Shown piece after piece: positions 1-6,342 of a DNA stretch of 6,957 nt. Position numbers and translations under genes: made by a program. The DNA lies in the NCBI GenBank assembly GCA_028709985.1, contig JAQUTB010000088.1, forward strand, positions 1-6,957, in the 5' to 3' direction. Numbering within the stretch: the first letter of the stretch is position 1; each line of letters begins with the position of its first letter. The notes under the pieces are model-generated. The model did not search any database. It had not been told where the DNA came from and saw nothing but the letters and a program-made list of their open reading frames with translations. Source of the stretch: Dethiosulfovibrio sp. GTDB taxonomy: Bacteria > Synergistota > Synergistia > Synergistales > Dethiosulfovibrionaceae.

Positions 1-795
1 AAGCCCCAGGAATATGGTCGTCGCGTTGAGTATCTCGTTCTGAGCCGCCTGGCTGAGCCTCTCCGTGACGCCGCACTCCCTTATGAGGTTTCCGAACATC
101 AGGACCCCTATAAGTGGTACCGACATGGGCAGAAGCAGTCCAGCTGCTACGGTGCAGACTATCGGAAACAGAACCTTCTCCGTCTTCGATACAGGGCGAA
201 GGTTGTCCATCCTGATGGCCCTGTCGGCCTTGGAGGTGAACATCTTTATCACTGGAGGCTGGATGAGCGGGACTAATGACATATAGCTGTAGGCCGCAAC
301 CGCAACAGCTCCAAGTATCTGAGGTGCCATTTTCATGGTCAGATAGATGCTGGTCGGACCGTCGGCCCCCCCGATTATGGCTATTGAGGCTGCCTCCTTC
401 ACCGTAAAGCCCAGCATCATAGCCCCAAAGAGAGCTATAAAGACCCCAAACTGAGCGGCGGCTCCAAGAAGAAAGGTTATAGGGTTCGCCATAAGAGGGG
501 CGAAGTCGGTCAAGGCCCCTATGCCCATGAATATTATGACGGGATAGATCTCGTGCTGTGTCCCGAAGAACACGTACCTGAGAAATCCTCCCTCGTCCAT
601 TATGCCGGAAAGGGGGAGGTTGACCAGGACACATCCAAAGGCGATGGGAACGAGAAGCAGAGGCTCAAAGTTCTTTACGATGGCCAGATACAGGAAGATA
701 AAGGCCACCAGGAGCATGACGATATTGCCCCAGGTCAACGCAGCGAAACCGGACTCGCCGAAGACCTTCGCCAGCGACTGAAGATACAGCTCCAT
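1..795 (-). CDS. mmdB: Na+-translocating methylmalonyl-CoA decarboxylase beta subunit (membrane pump), 3' end cut by window edge
   Basis: This is the integral membrane subunit that decarboxylates carboxybiotin and couples it to Na+ export. The 265 visible residues start at an ATG preceded by GGGGAGG (804-810) with 8-base spacing. The reading frame is open to the left edge, and about 110 residues are probably missing if the protein has the usual family length of about 375. The sequence is rich in hydrophobic helices. It carries the OadB/MmdB/GcdB hallmark GGADGPTSI at residues 142-150, whose Asp145 corresponds to the Na+-site aspartate of Klebsiella OadB. Near the cut end it has FGNL (234-237) and QNEI (252-255), both typical of the C-terminal half. 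It follows mmdC by 16 bases. The same family serves oxaloacetate and glutaconyl-CoA decarboxylases; the substrate assignment comes from the adjacent mutase genes and from mmdA, not from this subunit. Confidence 0.95.
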   Translation of the reverse strand, partial: MELYLQSLAKVFGESGFAALTWGNIVMLLVAFIFLYLAIVKNFEPLLLVPIAFGCVLVNLPLSGIMDEGGFLRYVFFGTQHEIYPVIIFMGIGALTDFAPLMANPITFLLGAAAQFGVFIALFGAMMLGFTVKEAASIAIIGGADGPTSIYLTMKMAPQILGAVAVAAYSYMSLVPLIQPPVIKMFTSKADRAIRMDNLRPVSKTEKVLFPIVCTVAAGLLLPMSVPLIGVLMFGNLIRECGVTERLSQAAQNEILNATTIFLGL

Positions 796-803
796 GGCCC
801 TCG

Positions 804-810
804 CCTCCCC
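804..810 (-). promoter_or_regulatory. Ribosome binding site of mmdB
   Basis: GGGGAGG lies 8 bases before the mmdB ATG and immediately after the stop-codon stem of mmdC. It fixes the mmdB start at 795. Confidence 0.7.
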
Positions 811-825
811 GTTAGCCTATAACGG
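809..825 (-). other. Small inverted repeat across the mmdC stop codon
   Basis: On the transcript CCGTTA pairs with TAACGG around a 5-base loop (TAGGC). The stop codon TAA is the first three bases of the 3' arm. The mmdB ribosome binding site begins directly after it. There is no U-run, so it is not an intrinsic terminator. The repeat is seen directly; any role in translational coupling or mRNA processing is inference. Confidence 0.4.
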
Positions 826-1210
826 CAAGGACGTCGCCGCTGTTTACGGTCGCGCCTTCTTTGGCTGTAAGCTGGGTAACGGTTCCGCCACAGGGAGCTA
901 CTATCTCGTTCTCCATCTTCATGGCCTCAAGTATCATCAGAACATCCCCTGCCGACACCGAGGCGCCCTGGGAGGTTATAACCCTGAGCACCTTGCCAGG
1001 CATAGGTGCAGCCACAGACTCGCCACCAGCAGGAGCAGCCGGAGCCGCTGCCTTTGGCGCAGCAGCGGGAGCAGGAGCCGCTGGTCTAGGGGCTGCTGCT
1101 GGAGCAGCTACAGGGGCAGGGGCTGCAGCAGGCTGAGAACCTGCACCGAGGTTCTCAACCTCAACGTCGTAAGCCGTTCCGTTTACCGTTACTCTATATC
1201 TGTCTGCCAT
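812..1210 (-). CDS. mmdC: Biotin carrier protein (gamma subunit) of methylmalonyl-CoA decarboxylase
   Basis: This is the mobile biotin carrier (132 residues) that shuttles carboxybiotin from MmdA to MmdB. It has a short N-terminal segment (1-22), a flexible Ala/Pro-rich linker (about 26-62), and a C-terminal biotinyl domain (about 66-132). The biotinylation motif is EAMKM with Lys98 as acceptor, and PMPG (69-72) is the usual first turn of the fold. The start chosen is the ATG before MADRYRV. An in-frame ATG four codons upstream (1222) abuts GAGAGG (1223-1228) with no spacing, so it is unlikely to be used, while the chosen start has 12 bases. The gene is preceded by an AT-rich gap of 33 bases. 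Biotin carriers of related decarboxylases and of pyruvate or oxaloacetate carboxyl transfer look alike; the context sets the partner. Confidence 0.95.
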   Translation of the reverse strand: MADRYRVTVNGTAYDVEVENLGAGSQPAAAPAPVAAPAAAPRPAAPAPAAAPKAAAPAAPAGGESVAAPMPGKVLRVITSQGASVSAGDVLMILEAMKMENEIVAPCGGTVTQLTAKEGATVNSGDVLAVIG

Positions 1211-1222
1211 GACTAAATTCAT

Positions 1223-1228
1223 CCTCTC
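1223..1228 (-). promoter_or_regulatory. Ribosome binding site deciding the mmdC start
   Basis: GAGAGG sits 12 bases before the ATG at 1210 and directly against the ATG at 1222. The spacing favours the downstream start, giving a protein beginning MADRYRV. Confidence 0.55.
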
Positions 1229-1243
1229 GTATTATTAACTTTA

Positions 1244-1645
1244 TTAATTACGCCCACCGGTGGCCCAAGGTGAACGATCCAGCCCTTCCAGCCCCTCAAA
1301 ACGCCCGCAGCTGGTCCATCCGTCGCTATTACCCTCAAGCTGGGGTTTTACGCTCAATATCCTGAATCCACAGCCTACTTTAGCCACGAGAGCGCCAGTG
1401 ATAGCGGCTACGACCTCGTCAGAGATCCCAGAATGTGAGGACTTAACCTGCGGAGATGTGGCCTGTCCCTTTGCTGGAGACGAAACCGACGCGACTTTAG
1501 GCTTGGAGATACCGCCCTTCATCTCAACCACAATCCTGATCCCGTAAATTATGGCGGTCAATCCCATAAGGACAAGGAAAACTATGCTGAAAGCTATTAC
1601 GGATAAGGAGATAGCTCCTCCTGCTCCCTCAAATGCGCCGTTCAT
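1244..1645 (-). CDS. mmdD: Methylmalonyl-CoA decarboxylase delta subunit, single-pass membrane anchor (OadG family)
   Basis: This small subunit (133 residues) probably anchors the carboxyltransferase to the membrane pump, as OadG and MmdD do. One transmembrane helix spans about residues 12-36. A charged, Ser/Pro/Lys-rich linker (about 42-73) follows, then a helix with DEVVAAITGAL (76-86), then a C-terminal stretch with W110 and GRFEGLEGL (114-122) that recalls the W..AGR.E.L ending common in this family. About ten further residues follow that motif. The start codon is ATG at 1645, 15 bases after the mmdA stop. The only upstream purine-rich match is a weak GGTG, so translation may depend on coupling to mmdA. 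Family sequence conservation is low; the call rests on size, topology and position in the mmdA-D-C-B order. Confidence 0.85.
   Translation of the reverse strand: MNGAFEGAGGAISLSVIAFSIVFLVLMGLTAIIYGIRIVVEMKGGISKPKVASVSSPAKGQATSPQVKSSHSGISDEVVAAITGALVAKVGCGFRILSVKPQLEGNSDGWTSCGRFEGLEGLDRSPWATGGRN
1254..1263. repeat. 10-base GC-rich perfect palindrome at the 3' end of mmdD
   Basis: CCACCGGTGG is a perfect palindrome 7 bases before the mmdD stop codon. It is followed on the transcript by AT-rich sequence rather than a U-run, so it is not a standard terminator. It encodes part of the last residues of MmdD and may be chance. Confidence 0.3.
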
Positions 1646-1656
1646 ATCAGGACACC

Positions 1657-1672
1657 ATGCCTAGTGCGGCAT
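1657..1672 (-). other. Small inverted repeat across the mmdA stop codon
   Basis: On the transcript ATGCC pairs with GGCAT around the 6-base loop GCACTA. The stop codon TAG straddles loop and 3' arm. No U-run follows, so it is not a terminator. Its function is unknown; it is one of four such repeats in the operon. Confidence 0.35.
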
Positions 1673-3220
1673 TACGCCGTGTTTTTTCTTGGGAGGAGAT
1701 TTGCGCTTGGTCCTGTTGGACTGGAGGGCGAGGATGATCTCCTGACGGGTCTCCTCAGGAAGAATAACCTTGTCGACCAACCCTCTGCTGGCAGCCTGAT
1801 AGGGGTTAGCAAAGGCATCTTCGTACTCGTCGATCTTCTTCTGCCTCATGGCCTGCTGGTCCTCGGCGGCGGTTATCTCCTTGCGGAAGATTATGTTGGC
1901 CGCGCCTTCCGCGCCCATAACCGCGATCTGGGCCTGAGGCCAGGCCAGAACGGTGTCGGCGCCGAGAGACTTAGCGCACATGCCGAGGTATGCTCCACCG
2001 TAGGCCTTGCGGAGAACGACGGAGATGAGAGGCACGGTCGCCTCGCTGTAGGCGTAGAGAAGCTTGGCCCCGTGACGGATGATGCCACCCCACTCCTGAC
2101 TCTTTCCGGGAAGATAGCCAGGGACGTCTATCAGAGTTACTATGGGAATATTAAAGGCATCGCAGTGACGTATGAACCTGCTGGCCTTGTCGGAGTTGTC
2201 GATATCGAGACATCCGGCCATGTTGTTGGCCTGATTTGCTACGATGCCGACGGACTGGCCTCCGAAGGACGCGTATCCTATGACGATATTTCTGGCCCAC
2301 ATAGGCTGGACCTCCACGAACTTACCGTCGTCGACTATCCTGGATATAACTTCTCTGACGTCGTAGGCCTTGTTGGGGTTGGTGGGAACTATGTTCCTGA
2401 GATCCAGATCAGCCCTGTTAAGGCTGTCGGAGGTCTTCTTTACAGGAGCATCGCACATGTTGTTGCTGGGGAGGAATCCCAACACCTCTCTGACCTGGTT
2501 GAAGCACTGGGTCTCGTCGTCGGCGAAGAAATGGGCGTTTCCGGAGCGGCTGTTATGGGTCATGGCTCCCCCAAGCTCTTCACTGGTTACCTCCTCGCCG
2601 GTCACAGCCTTTATGACTGCAGGTCCGGTTATATGCATAATTCCTGTCTTGTTGACCATGAAAATGTAGTCCGTAAGGGCAGGGCTATATACCGCTCCAC
2701 CGGCGGTGGGTCCAACTATCACGGAGATCTGGGGGACGACACCGCTGGCCAGGGTGTTTTTGTAGAAGATCTCACCGTATCCGTTAAGGGAATCGACCGC
2801 CTCCTGTATTCTGGCACCGCCGCTGTCGTTTATGCCGACAACCGGGGCACCGTTTTGAAGGGCCAGATCCATGACTTTGCATATCTTCTTTGCGTGCATC
2901 TCTCCAAGGGAGCCACCTAGCACGGTGAAGTCCTGACTGAAAACGTAGACCTTTCTGCCTTCGACGGTCCCCCACCCGGTGACTACACCATCTCCTGGGA
3001 AGACAGTGGAGTCCATCCCAAAGTTATGGCAACGATGCTCAACGTACTCATCTATCTCCACAAAGGAACCCTTATCGAGAAGGAGGTCGATCCTCTCCCT
3101 CGCGGTGAGCTTTCCCTTCTCCTTCTGCTTGGCTATGGCTTTCTCTCCGCCGCCAAGGCTAACCTTTTTTCTCTTTTCCAGGAGCCCATTGCACAGCTCG
3201 TCGATTGACTTGATTGCCAT
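1661..3220 (-). CDS. mmdA: Methylmalonyl-CoA decarboxylase alpha subunit (carboxyltransferase)
   Basis: This cytoplasmic subunit transfers the carboxyl group of (S)-methylmalonyl-CoA to biotin on MmdC, releasing propionyl-CoA. At 519 residues it is full length for the PccB/MmdA family. The N-terminal crotonase-like half carries SGGARIQE (133-140) and the oxyanion segment GPTAGGAVYSPAL (170-182). The C-terminal half has DVPGYLPG (365-372), RKAYGGAYLGM (404-414) and MGAEGA (435-440). It ends in the basic PKKKHG tail (510-515) typical of this family. A strong AGGAGGG lies 7 bases before the ATG and overlaps the meaB stop. PccB of propionyl-CoA carboxylase is a close relative, but the neighbouring mmdD, mmdC and mmdB, and the lack of a biotin carboxylase gene here, favour the decarboxylase. 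Confidence 0.96.
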   Translation of the reverse strand: MAIKSIDELCNGLLEKRKKVSLGGGEKAIAKQKEKGKLTARERIDLLLDKGSFVEIDEYVEHRCHNFGMDSTVFPGDGVVTGWGTVEGRKVYVFSQDFTVLGGSLGEMHAKKICKVMDLALQNGAPVVGINDSGGARIQEAVDSLNGYGEIFYKNTLASGVVPQISVIVGPTAGGAVYSPALTDYIFMVNKTGIMHITGPAVIKAVTGEEVTSEELGGAMTHNSRSGNAHFFADDETQCFNQVREVLGFLPSNNMCDAPVKKTSDSLNRADLDLRNIVPTNPNKAYDVREVISRIVDDGKFVEVQPMWARNIVIGYASFGGQSVGIVANQANNMAGCLDIDNSDKASRFIRHCDAFNIPIVTLIDVPGYLPGKSQEWGGIIRHGAKLLYAYSEATVPLISVVLRKAYGGAYLGMCAKSLGADTVLAWPQAQIAVMGAEGAANIIFRKEITAAEDQQAMRQKKIDEYEDAFANPYQAASRGLVDKVILPEETRQEIILALQSNRTKRKSPPKKKHGVMPH

Positions 3221-3227
3221 TCCCTTT

Positions 3228-3234
3228 CCCTCCT
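3228..3234 (-). promoter_or_regulatory. Ribosome binding site of mmdA overlapping the meaB stop codon
   Basis: AGGAGGG is 7 bases before the mmdA ATG, and its first two bases belong to the meaB TAG. It is among the strongest ribosome binding sites in the operon and suggests high mmdA output together with coupling to meaB. Confidence 0.7.
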
Positions 3235-4186
3235 AAAGTAATTGACCTGACCGAAAATCGCCCATAGCGCTATCCAGTACCTCCTGGGCCACCCTGTAAG
3301 GGTCGGTCTCTTTGTTCAGTAGCTTCTCTATCACCCTTTCCTCCCGTCGCTCTCTCCAAGCGGATTCGGTTATCTTGGCGATACGACGACGAACGATTTC
3401 CTCCACCTCCCACTGAAGCCTCTTTTTGAGGCGTTCAGCCCCTTCCTCAGAGCTTCTCACGTGTTTCAGATGCCCTTCGATGGTATCATGAAGTTCATCT
3501 AACCCAGCACCGGTAGCTGCCGAGGTCATCTTTACGGGCTGAATCCAGCCATCTCCGGTGTGGAACATCTTTATCATTAGACGGACCTCCGCTGCGACCT
3601 TGTCGGCCCCCTCACGGTCCGCCTTATTGATGACGAAAAGATCGGCGATCTCCATTATACCAGCCTTCATTATCTGCATGTCGTCCCCCATCCCGGGGAC
3701 GAGGACGAGACAGACCGTGTCAGCGATCCTAACTATGTCGATCTCCGATTGACCGACCCCAACCGTCTCGATAATAACGACATCTTTTCCGCAGGCATCC
3801 AGTATCAAAGCTCCCTCGTAGGTGGTCTTGCTCAGACCACCTAGAGAGCCTCTGCTTCCCATGCTCCTGATGTAGACCCCCGGATCACCGCTGTGCTCCT
3901 GCATCCTTATCCTGTCCGCAAGGATAGCTCCTCCGCTGAACGGGCTTGATGGATCCACAGCGATGACCCCGACGGTCTTACCCTGCCGGCGGAGGGTTCC
4001 GATCATCTTGCTGACCAAAGAGCTTTTTCCCGATCCTGGGCTTCCGGTGACCCCTATGATATGGGCTCTGCCAGTATGGGGGTACATGGCCCTCATTATC
4101 TCCTCAGATCGGGGCGTCTCGCTTTCTACCTCCGATATCAGTCTAGCTATCGCTCTGACGTCACCGGACAGGGCTTTATCTATCAT
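3233..4186 (-). CDS. meaB: MeaB-type GTPase chaperone of methylmalonyl-CoA mutase (formerly ArgK)
   Basis: MeaB is a G3E-family P-loop GTPase that gates cofactor loading of the mutase and protects it from inactivation. The 317 residues match the usual length. Visible motifs are Walker A GSPGSGKS (48-55), VDPSSPFSGGAILADR (77-92), ETVGVGQSE (140-148) and the guanine-specificity motif NKAD (187-190). A helical, charged C-terminal part (about 245-317) would match the dimerisation arm known in this family. The ATG at 4186 lies 7 bases after the mcmB stop. The linear distance from the best purine-rich sequence (AAGGAA upstream) is long, and a stem fills the space. Position directly after the mutase subunits supports the mutase-chaperone role over older arginine-transport annotations. 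Confidence 0.96.
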   Translation of the reverse strand: MIDKALSGDVRAIARLISEVESETPRSEEIMRAMYPHTGRAHIIGVTGSPGSGKSSLVSKMIGTLRRQGKTVGVIAVDPSSPFSGGAILADRIRMQEHSGDPGVYIRSMGSRGSLGGLSKTTYEGALILDACGKDVVIIETVGVGQSEIDIVRIADTVCLVLVPGMGDDMQIMKAGIMEIADLFVINKADREGADKVAAEVRLMIKMFHTGDGWIQPVKMTSAATGAGLDELHDTIEGHLKHVRSSEEGAERLKKRLQWEVEEIVRRRIAKITESAWRERREERVIEKLLNKETDPYRVAQEVLDSAMGDFRSGQLL

Positions 4187-4203
4187 GACAGAGCTACTCT
4201 GCC
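4187..4203 (-). other. Stem-loop with the mcmB stop codon as its loop, abutting the meaB start
   Basis: On the transcript GGCAGAG pairs with CTCTGTC (six Watson-Crick pairs and one G-U) around a 3-base loop that is exactly the mcmB stop codon TAG. The 3' end of the stem touches the meaB ATG, and AAAGGAA lies directly on its 5' side. Folding would bring that purine-rich sequence close to the start. The pairing is read directly from the bases; formation in the cell is inference. Confidence 0.45.
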
Positions 4204-4607
4204 TTCCTTTTCTCTGCTACAGCACCCTCCAGCCATTTAACACAGGTGCTGGTCGGCGTACCAGGCCCAAAGATAGCGCCAGCTCCCATCTTCACCAGGT
4301 CCGGAATCTCCGACTCCGGTATGACGCCACCGCCGAAGACTATCACGTCAGAGGCATCTCTGGCGGCAAGCCCCTCTATTATAGCCTTAAAATAGTGATG
4401 GTGAGCGCCGGAGAGGATGCTGATGCCTATGGCGTCTACATCCTCCTGTATGGCGGTATCCACGATCTGATCAACCGTCTGTCTAAGGCCGGTGTAGATT
4501 ACCTCCATACCGGCATCCCTGAGAGCCCTAGCGATAACCTTGGCTCCTCTATCGTGCCCGTCAAGACCGGGCTTTGCAACTACGACTCTTATTTTACGAT
4601 CGCTCAT
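4194..4607 (-). CDS. mcmB: Methylmalonyl-CoA mutase, separate cobalamin-binding subunit
   Basis: This is the B12-binding domain of methylmalonyl-CoA mutase as a free 137-residue protein, completing the active enzyme with McmA. It shows the base-off/His-on signature DGHDRG (16-21, DxHxxG) with His18 as the lower cobalt ligand, SIL (63-65, the SxL motif) and FGGGVIP (91-97). The start at 4607 is supported by GGGGGGAG (4616-4623) with 8-base spacing. The frame remains open upstream into mcmA, but that extension lacks family sequence. Split mutases of this kind are known in archaea and several anaerobic bacteria; in most bacteria and in mitochondria the domain is fused to the catalytic chain. Free B12 subunits of other acyl-CoA mutases look similar, so the partner is inferred from adjacency to mcmA. 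Confidence 0.95.
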   Translation of the reverse strand: MSDRKIRVVVAKPGLDGHDRGAKVIARALRDAGMEVIYTGLRQTVDQIVDTAIQEDVDAIGISILSGAHHHYFKAIIEGLAARDASDVIVFGGGVIPESEIPDLVKMGAGAIFGPGTPTSTCVKWLEGAVAEKRKAE

Positions 4608-4615
4608 GTAACCGT

Positions 4616-4623
4616 CTCCCCCC
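4616..4623 (-). promoter_or_regulatory. Ribosome binding site deciding the mcmB start
   Basis: GGGGGGAG lies 8 bases before the ATG at 4607 and sets the start of the protein at MSDRKIRV, excluding the open-frame extension that overlaps mcmA. Confidence 0.65.
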
Positions 4624-4632
4624 AACAGATGA

Positions 4633-4646
4633 CGTCCTAAAGGACG
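4633..4646 (-). other. Small inverted repeat across the mcmA stop codon
   Basis: On the transcript CGTCC pairs with GGACG around TTTA (the next inner T-A could also pair). The stop codon TAG starts at the last loop T. The mcmB ribosome binding site follows 9 bases further on. No U-run follows, so termination is unlikely. Confidence 0.4.
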
Positions 4647-6319
4647 ATGTTTTCTTTGTATTCGCCGAACTCTTCCCTGAGGACGCCACAGATCTCTCCC
4701 TCGGTGGTATAGCACCTCACTGCGTCAAGTATAGCCGGCATAAGGTTAGCGCTCTCGTCCTTGGCTGCCTCTCTGATCGAGTCAAGGGCGTTTTTCACAG
4801 CTATGTTATCCCTGCTATCCCTGAGTTCTTTAAGCTTCTTAGCCTGGTTCGTCCCGACCGACTCGTCCACCTTGAGAAGCTGAAGCGACCCCGCTTCCTC
4901 CTCGACGGTGAACTTGTTGACCCCTACGACGACCCTGTCGTTCTCCTCTATGGAGATCTGATAGTCGTAGGCGGCGTCCTGAATCTGCTTCTGGACGTAA
5001 CCCTTCTCTATGGCTGCCATCATCCCACCCATCTCGTCGATCTTTGAGATGTACTCCATAGCCTGGGTCTCTATCTCGTTGGTGAGACTCTCTATGGCGT
5101 AGGATCCTGCCATGGGGTCGATGGTGTTACATACTCCGGACTCGTGAGCTATGATCTGCTGGGTTTTCAGCGCTATGCGAACGCTCTTCTCCGTGGGAAG
5201 GGCTAGAGCCTCGTCCATGCTGTTGGTGTGCAGGGACTGAGTTCCTCCCAAGACATCGGCTAGAGCCTGTATAGTGACCCTTGCGATGTTGTTCTCGGGC
5301 TGCTGGGCAGTAAGGGTGCATCCTCCGGTCTGAGTGTGGAATCTGAGAGGAAGGGCCTTGGGATCGGTTACTCCGAAGCGATCCTTGAGGATCCTGGCCC
5401 AAAGCCTTCTCGCGGCACGGAATTTCGATATCTCCTCGATAAAATCGTTATGAGCGTTGAAGAAGAACGACAGTCTCTTGCCGAAGACGTTTGGATCGAG
5501 TCCAGCCTTTATGGCAGCCTCGACATAGGCGATACCATCAGCCAAGGTGAACGCAACCTCCTGAACCGCTGTGCTTCCAGCCTCCCTGATGTGGTAGCCG
5601 GATATGGATATGGTGTTCCATTTAGGCACGTTCTTGCTGCAGAAATCGAATATGTTGGTTATAAGCCTCATGGATGGCTTCGGCGGGAATATGTAGGTTC
5701 CCCTCGCTATGTACTCCTTGAGTATATCGTTTTGGATCGTCCCGGAAAGCTTATCCATGGAGATGCCCTGCTTCTCCGCCACACCTATGTACATAGCCAA
5801 CAACACCGATGAAGGCGCGTTTATGGTCATGGAGGTGGAGACTTTGTCGAGAGGAATCCCGTCAAAGAGTGTCTCCATGTCAGCCATGCTATCTATGGCT
5901 ACACCGACTTTACCGACCTCTCCTGCTGCCATGTGGTGATCCGAGTCGTAGCCTATCTGGGTTGGGAGGTCAAAGGCGACGGAAAGGCCCATGGTTCCCT
6001 GATCTAGCAACATGCGATAGCGACGATTGGAGTCCTCTGCCGTGGCAAAACCGGCATATTGACGCATGGTCCAAAAACGGCCCCTGTACTGGGTCTCCTG
6101 AACTCCCCTGGTGTAGGGGAAAGAGCCAGGAAGCCCCAGATCTTTCTCGTAGTCCACACCGTCGATATCCACCGGGGTGTAGAGACGCTTTAGGGGAATT
6201 CCCCCTCCAGTGGTGAAGCTCTCTCGGCGCTCGGGTTGCTTACCCAACGATTTCTCCACCGAGGCATCATAGCCCTCTTTCAACTTTCTTACTTCTTCCA
6301 GAATTGTCTTATCAAACAC
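4637..6319 (-). CDS. mcmA: Methylmalonyl-CoA mutase catalytic (large) subunit without B12 domain
   Basis: This is the TIM-barrel substrate-binding subunit (560 residues) that interconverts succinyl-CoA and (R)-methylmalonyl-CoA by a radical mechanism with adenosylcobalamin held by McmB. Conserved stretches include WTMRQYAGF (83-91), [16 protein letters not shown] (112-127), [11 protein letters not shown] (193-203), [11 protein letters not shown] (238-248) and [11 protein letters not shown] (361-371). Tyr88, Arg206 and His243 align by motif with Tyr89, Arg207 and His244 of Propionibacterium shermanii MutB. The chain ends before any cobalamin domain, as in other split mutases. The start codon is GTG, supported by AAGGGGG (6327-6333) 7 bases upstream; the first in-frame ATG comes much later, inside conserved sequence. 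Isobutyryl-CoA or ethylmalonyl-CoA mutases are relatives, but the decarboxylase genes downstream favour methylmalonyl-CoA. Confidence 0.96.
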   Translation of the reverse strand: MFDKTILEEVRKLKEGYDASVEKSLGKQPERRESFTTGGGIPLKRLYTPVDIDGVDYEKDLGLPGSFPYTRGVQETQYRGRFWTMRQYAGFATAEDSNRRYRMLLDQGTMGLSVAFDLPTQIGYDSDHHMAAGEVGKVGVAIDSMADMETLFDGIPLDKVSTSMTINAPSSVLLAMYIGVAEKQGISMDKLSGTIQNDILKEYIARGTYIFPPKPSMRLITNIFDFCSKNVPKWNTISISGYHIREAGSTAVQEVAFTLADGIAYVEAAIKAGLDPNVFGKRLSFFFNAHNDFIEEISKFRAARRLWARILKDRFGVTDPKALPLRFHTQTGGCTLTAQQPENNIARVTIQALADVLGGTQSLHTNSMDEALALPTEKSVRIALKTQQIIAHESGVCNTIDPMAGSYAIESLTNEIETQAMEYISKIDEMGGMMAAIEKGYVQKQIQDAAYDYQISIEENDRVVVGVNKFTVEEEAGSLQLLKVDESVGTNQAKKLKELRDSRDNIAVKNALDSIREAAKDESANLMPAILDAVRCYTTEGEICGVLREEFGEYKENIVL

Positions 6320-6326
6320 TGTTTTT

Positions 6327-6333
6327 CCCCCTT
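6327..6333 (-). promoter_or_regulatory. Ribosome binding site supporting the GTG start of mcmA
   Basis: AAGGGGG is 7 bases before the GTG at 6319. No ATG is available near this position, so this site settles the start. Confidence 0.65.
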
Positions 6334-6342
6334 AGTGTACGC

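Noticed and set aside
65..822. Plus-strand open frames opposite mmdB
   Set aside because: The minus strand here encodes a continuous OadB-family membrane protein with GGADGPTSI; the plus frames are its shadows.
1020..1140. Repetitive GC-rich tract that looks like a tandem repeat
   Set aside because: It encodes the Ala/Pro-rich flexible linker of the biotin carrier, a normal family feature with low codon complexity rather than an independent repeat.
1244..1263. Intrinsic terminator after mmdD
   Set aside because: The CCACCGGTGG palindrome has no loop of useful size and is not followed by a U-run on the transcript; the next gene follows within 33 bases.
1664..2920. A 418-codon open frame on the plus strand opposite mmdA
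   Set aside because: It lies wholly antisense to a clearly conserved gene, its translation has no recognisable motif, and long antisense frames are expected opposite genes with this codon bias.
1661..3220. mmdA as PccB of propionyl-CoA carboxylase
   Set aside because: The downstream genes encode a membrane anchor, a small biotin carrier and the Na+ pump subunit, and no biotin carboxylase gene is present, so the decarboxylase reading fits better.
3963..4640. A 225-codon plus-strand open frame across mcmB and the meaB start
   Set aside because: It is antisense to two confidently identified genes, and it shows no family sequence.
4608..4715. N-terminal extension of mcmB by 36 codons into mcmA
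   Set aside because: The extension overlaps mcmA out of frame, has no family similarity, and a good ribosome binding site marks the internal ATG at 4607.
6320..6342. Cobalamin riboswitch ahead of the B12-dependent mutase
   Set aside because: The noncoding gap is 23 bases, far too short, and no B12-box-like sequence was seen in the adjacent 3' end of the upstream gene.
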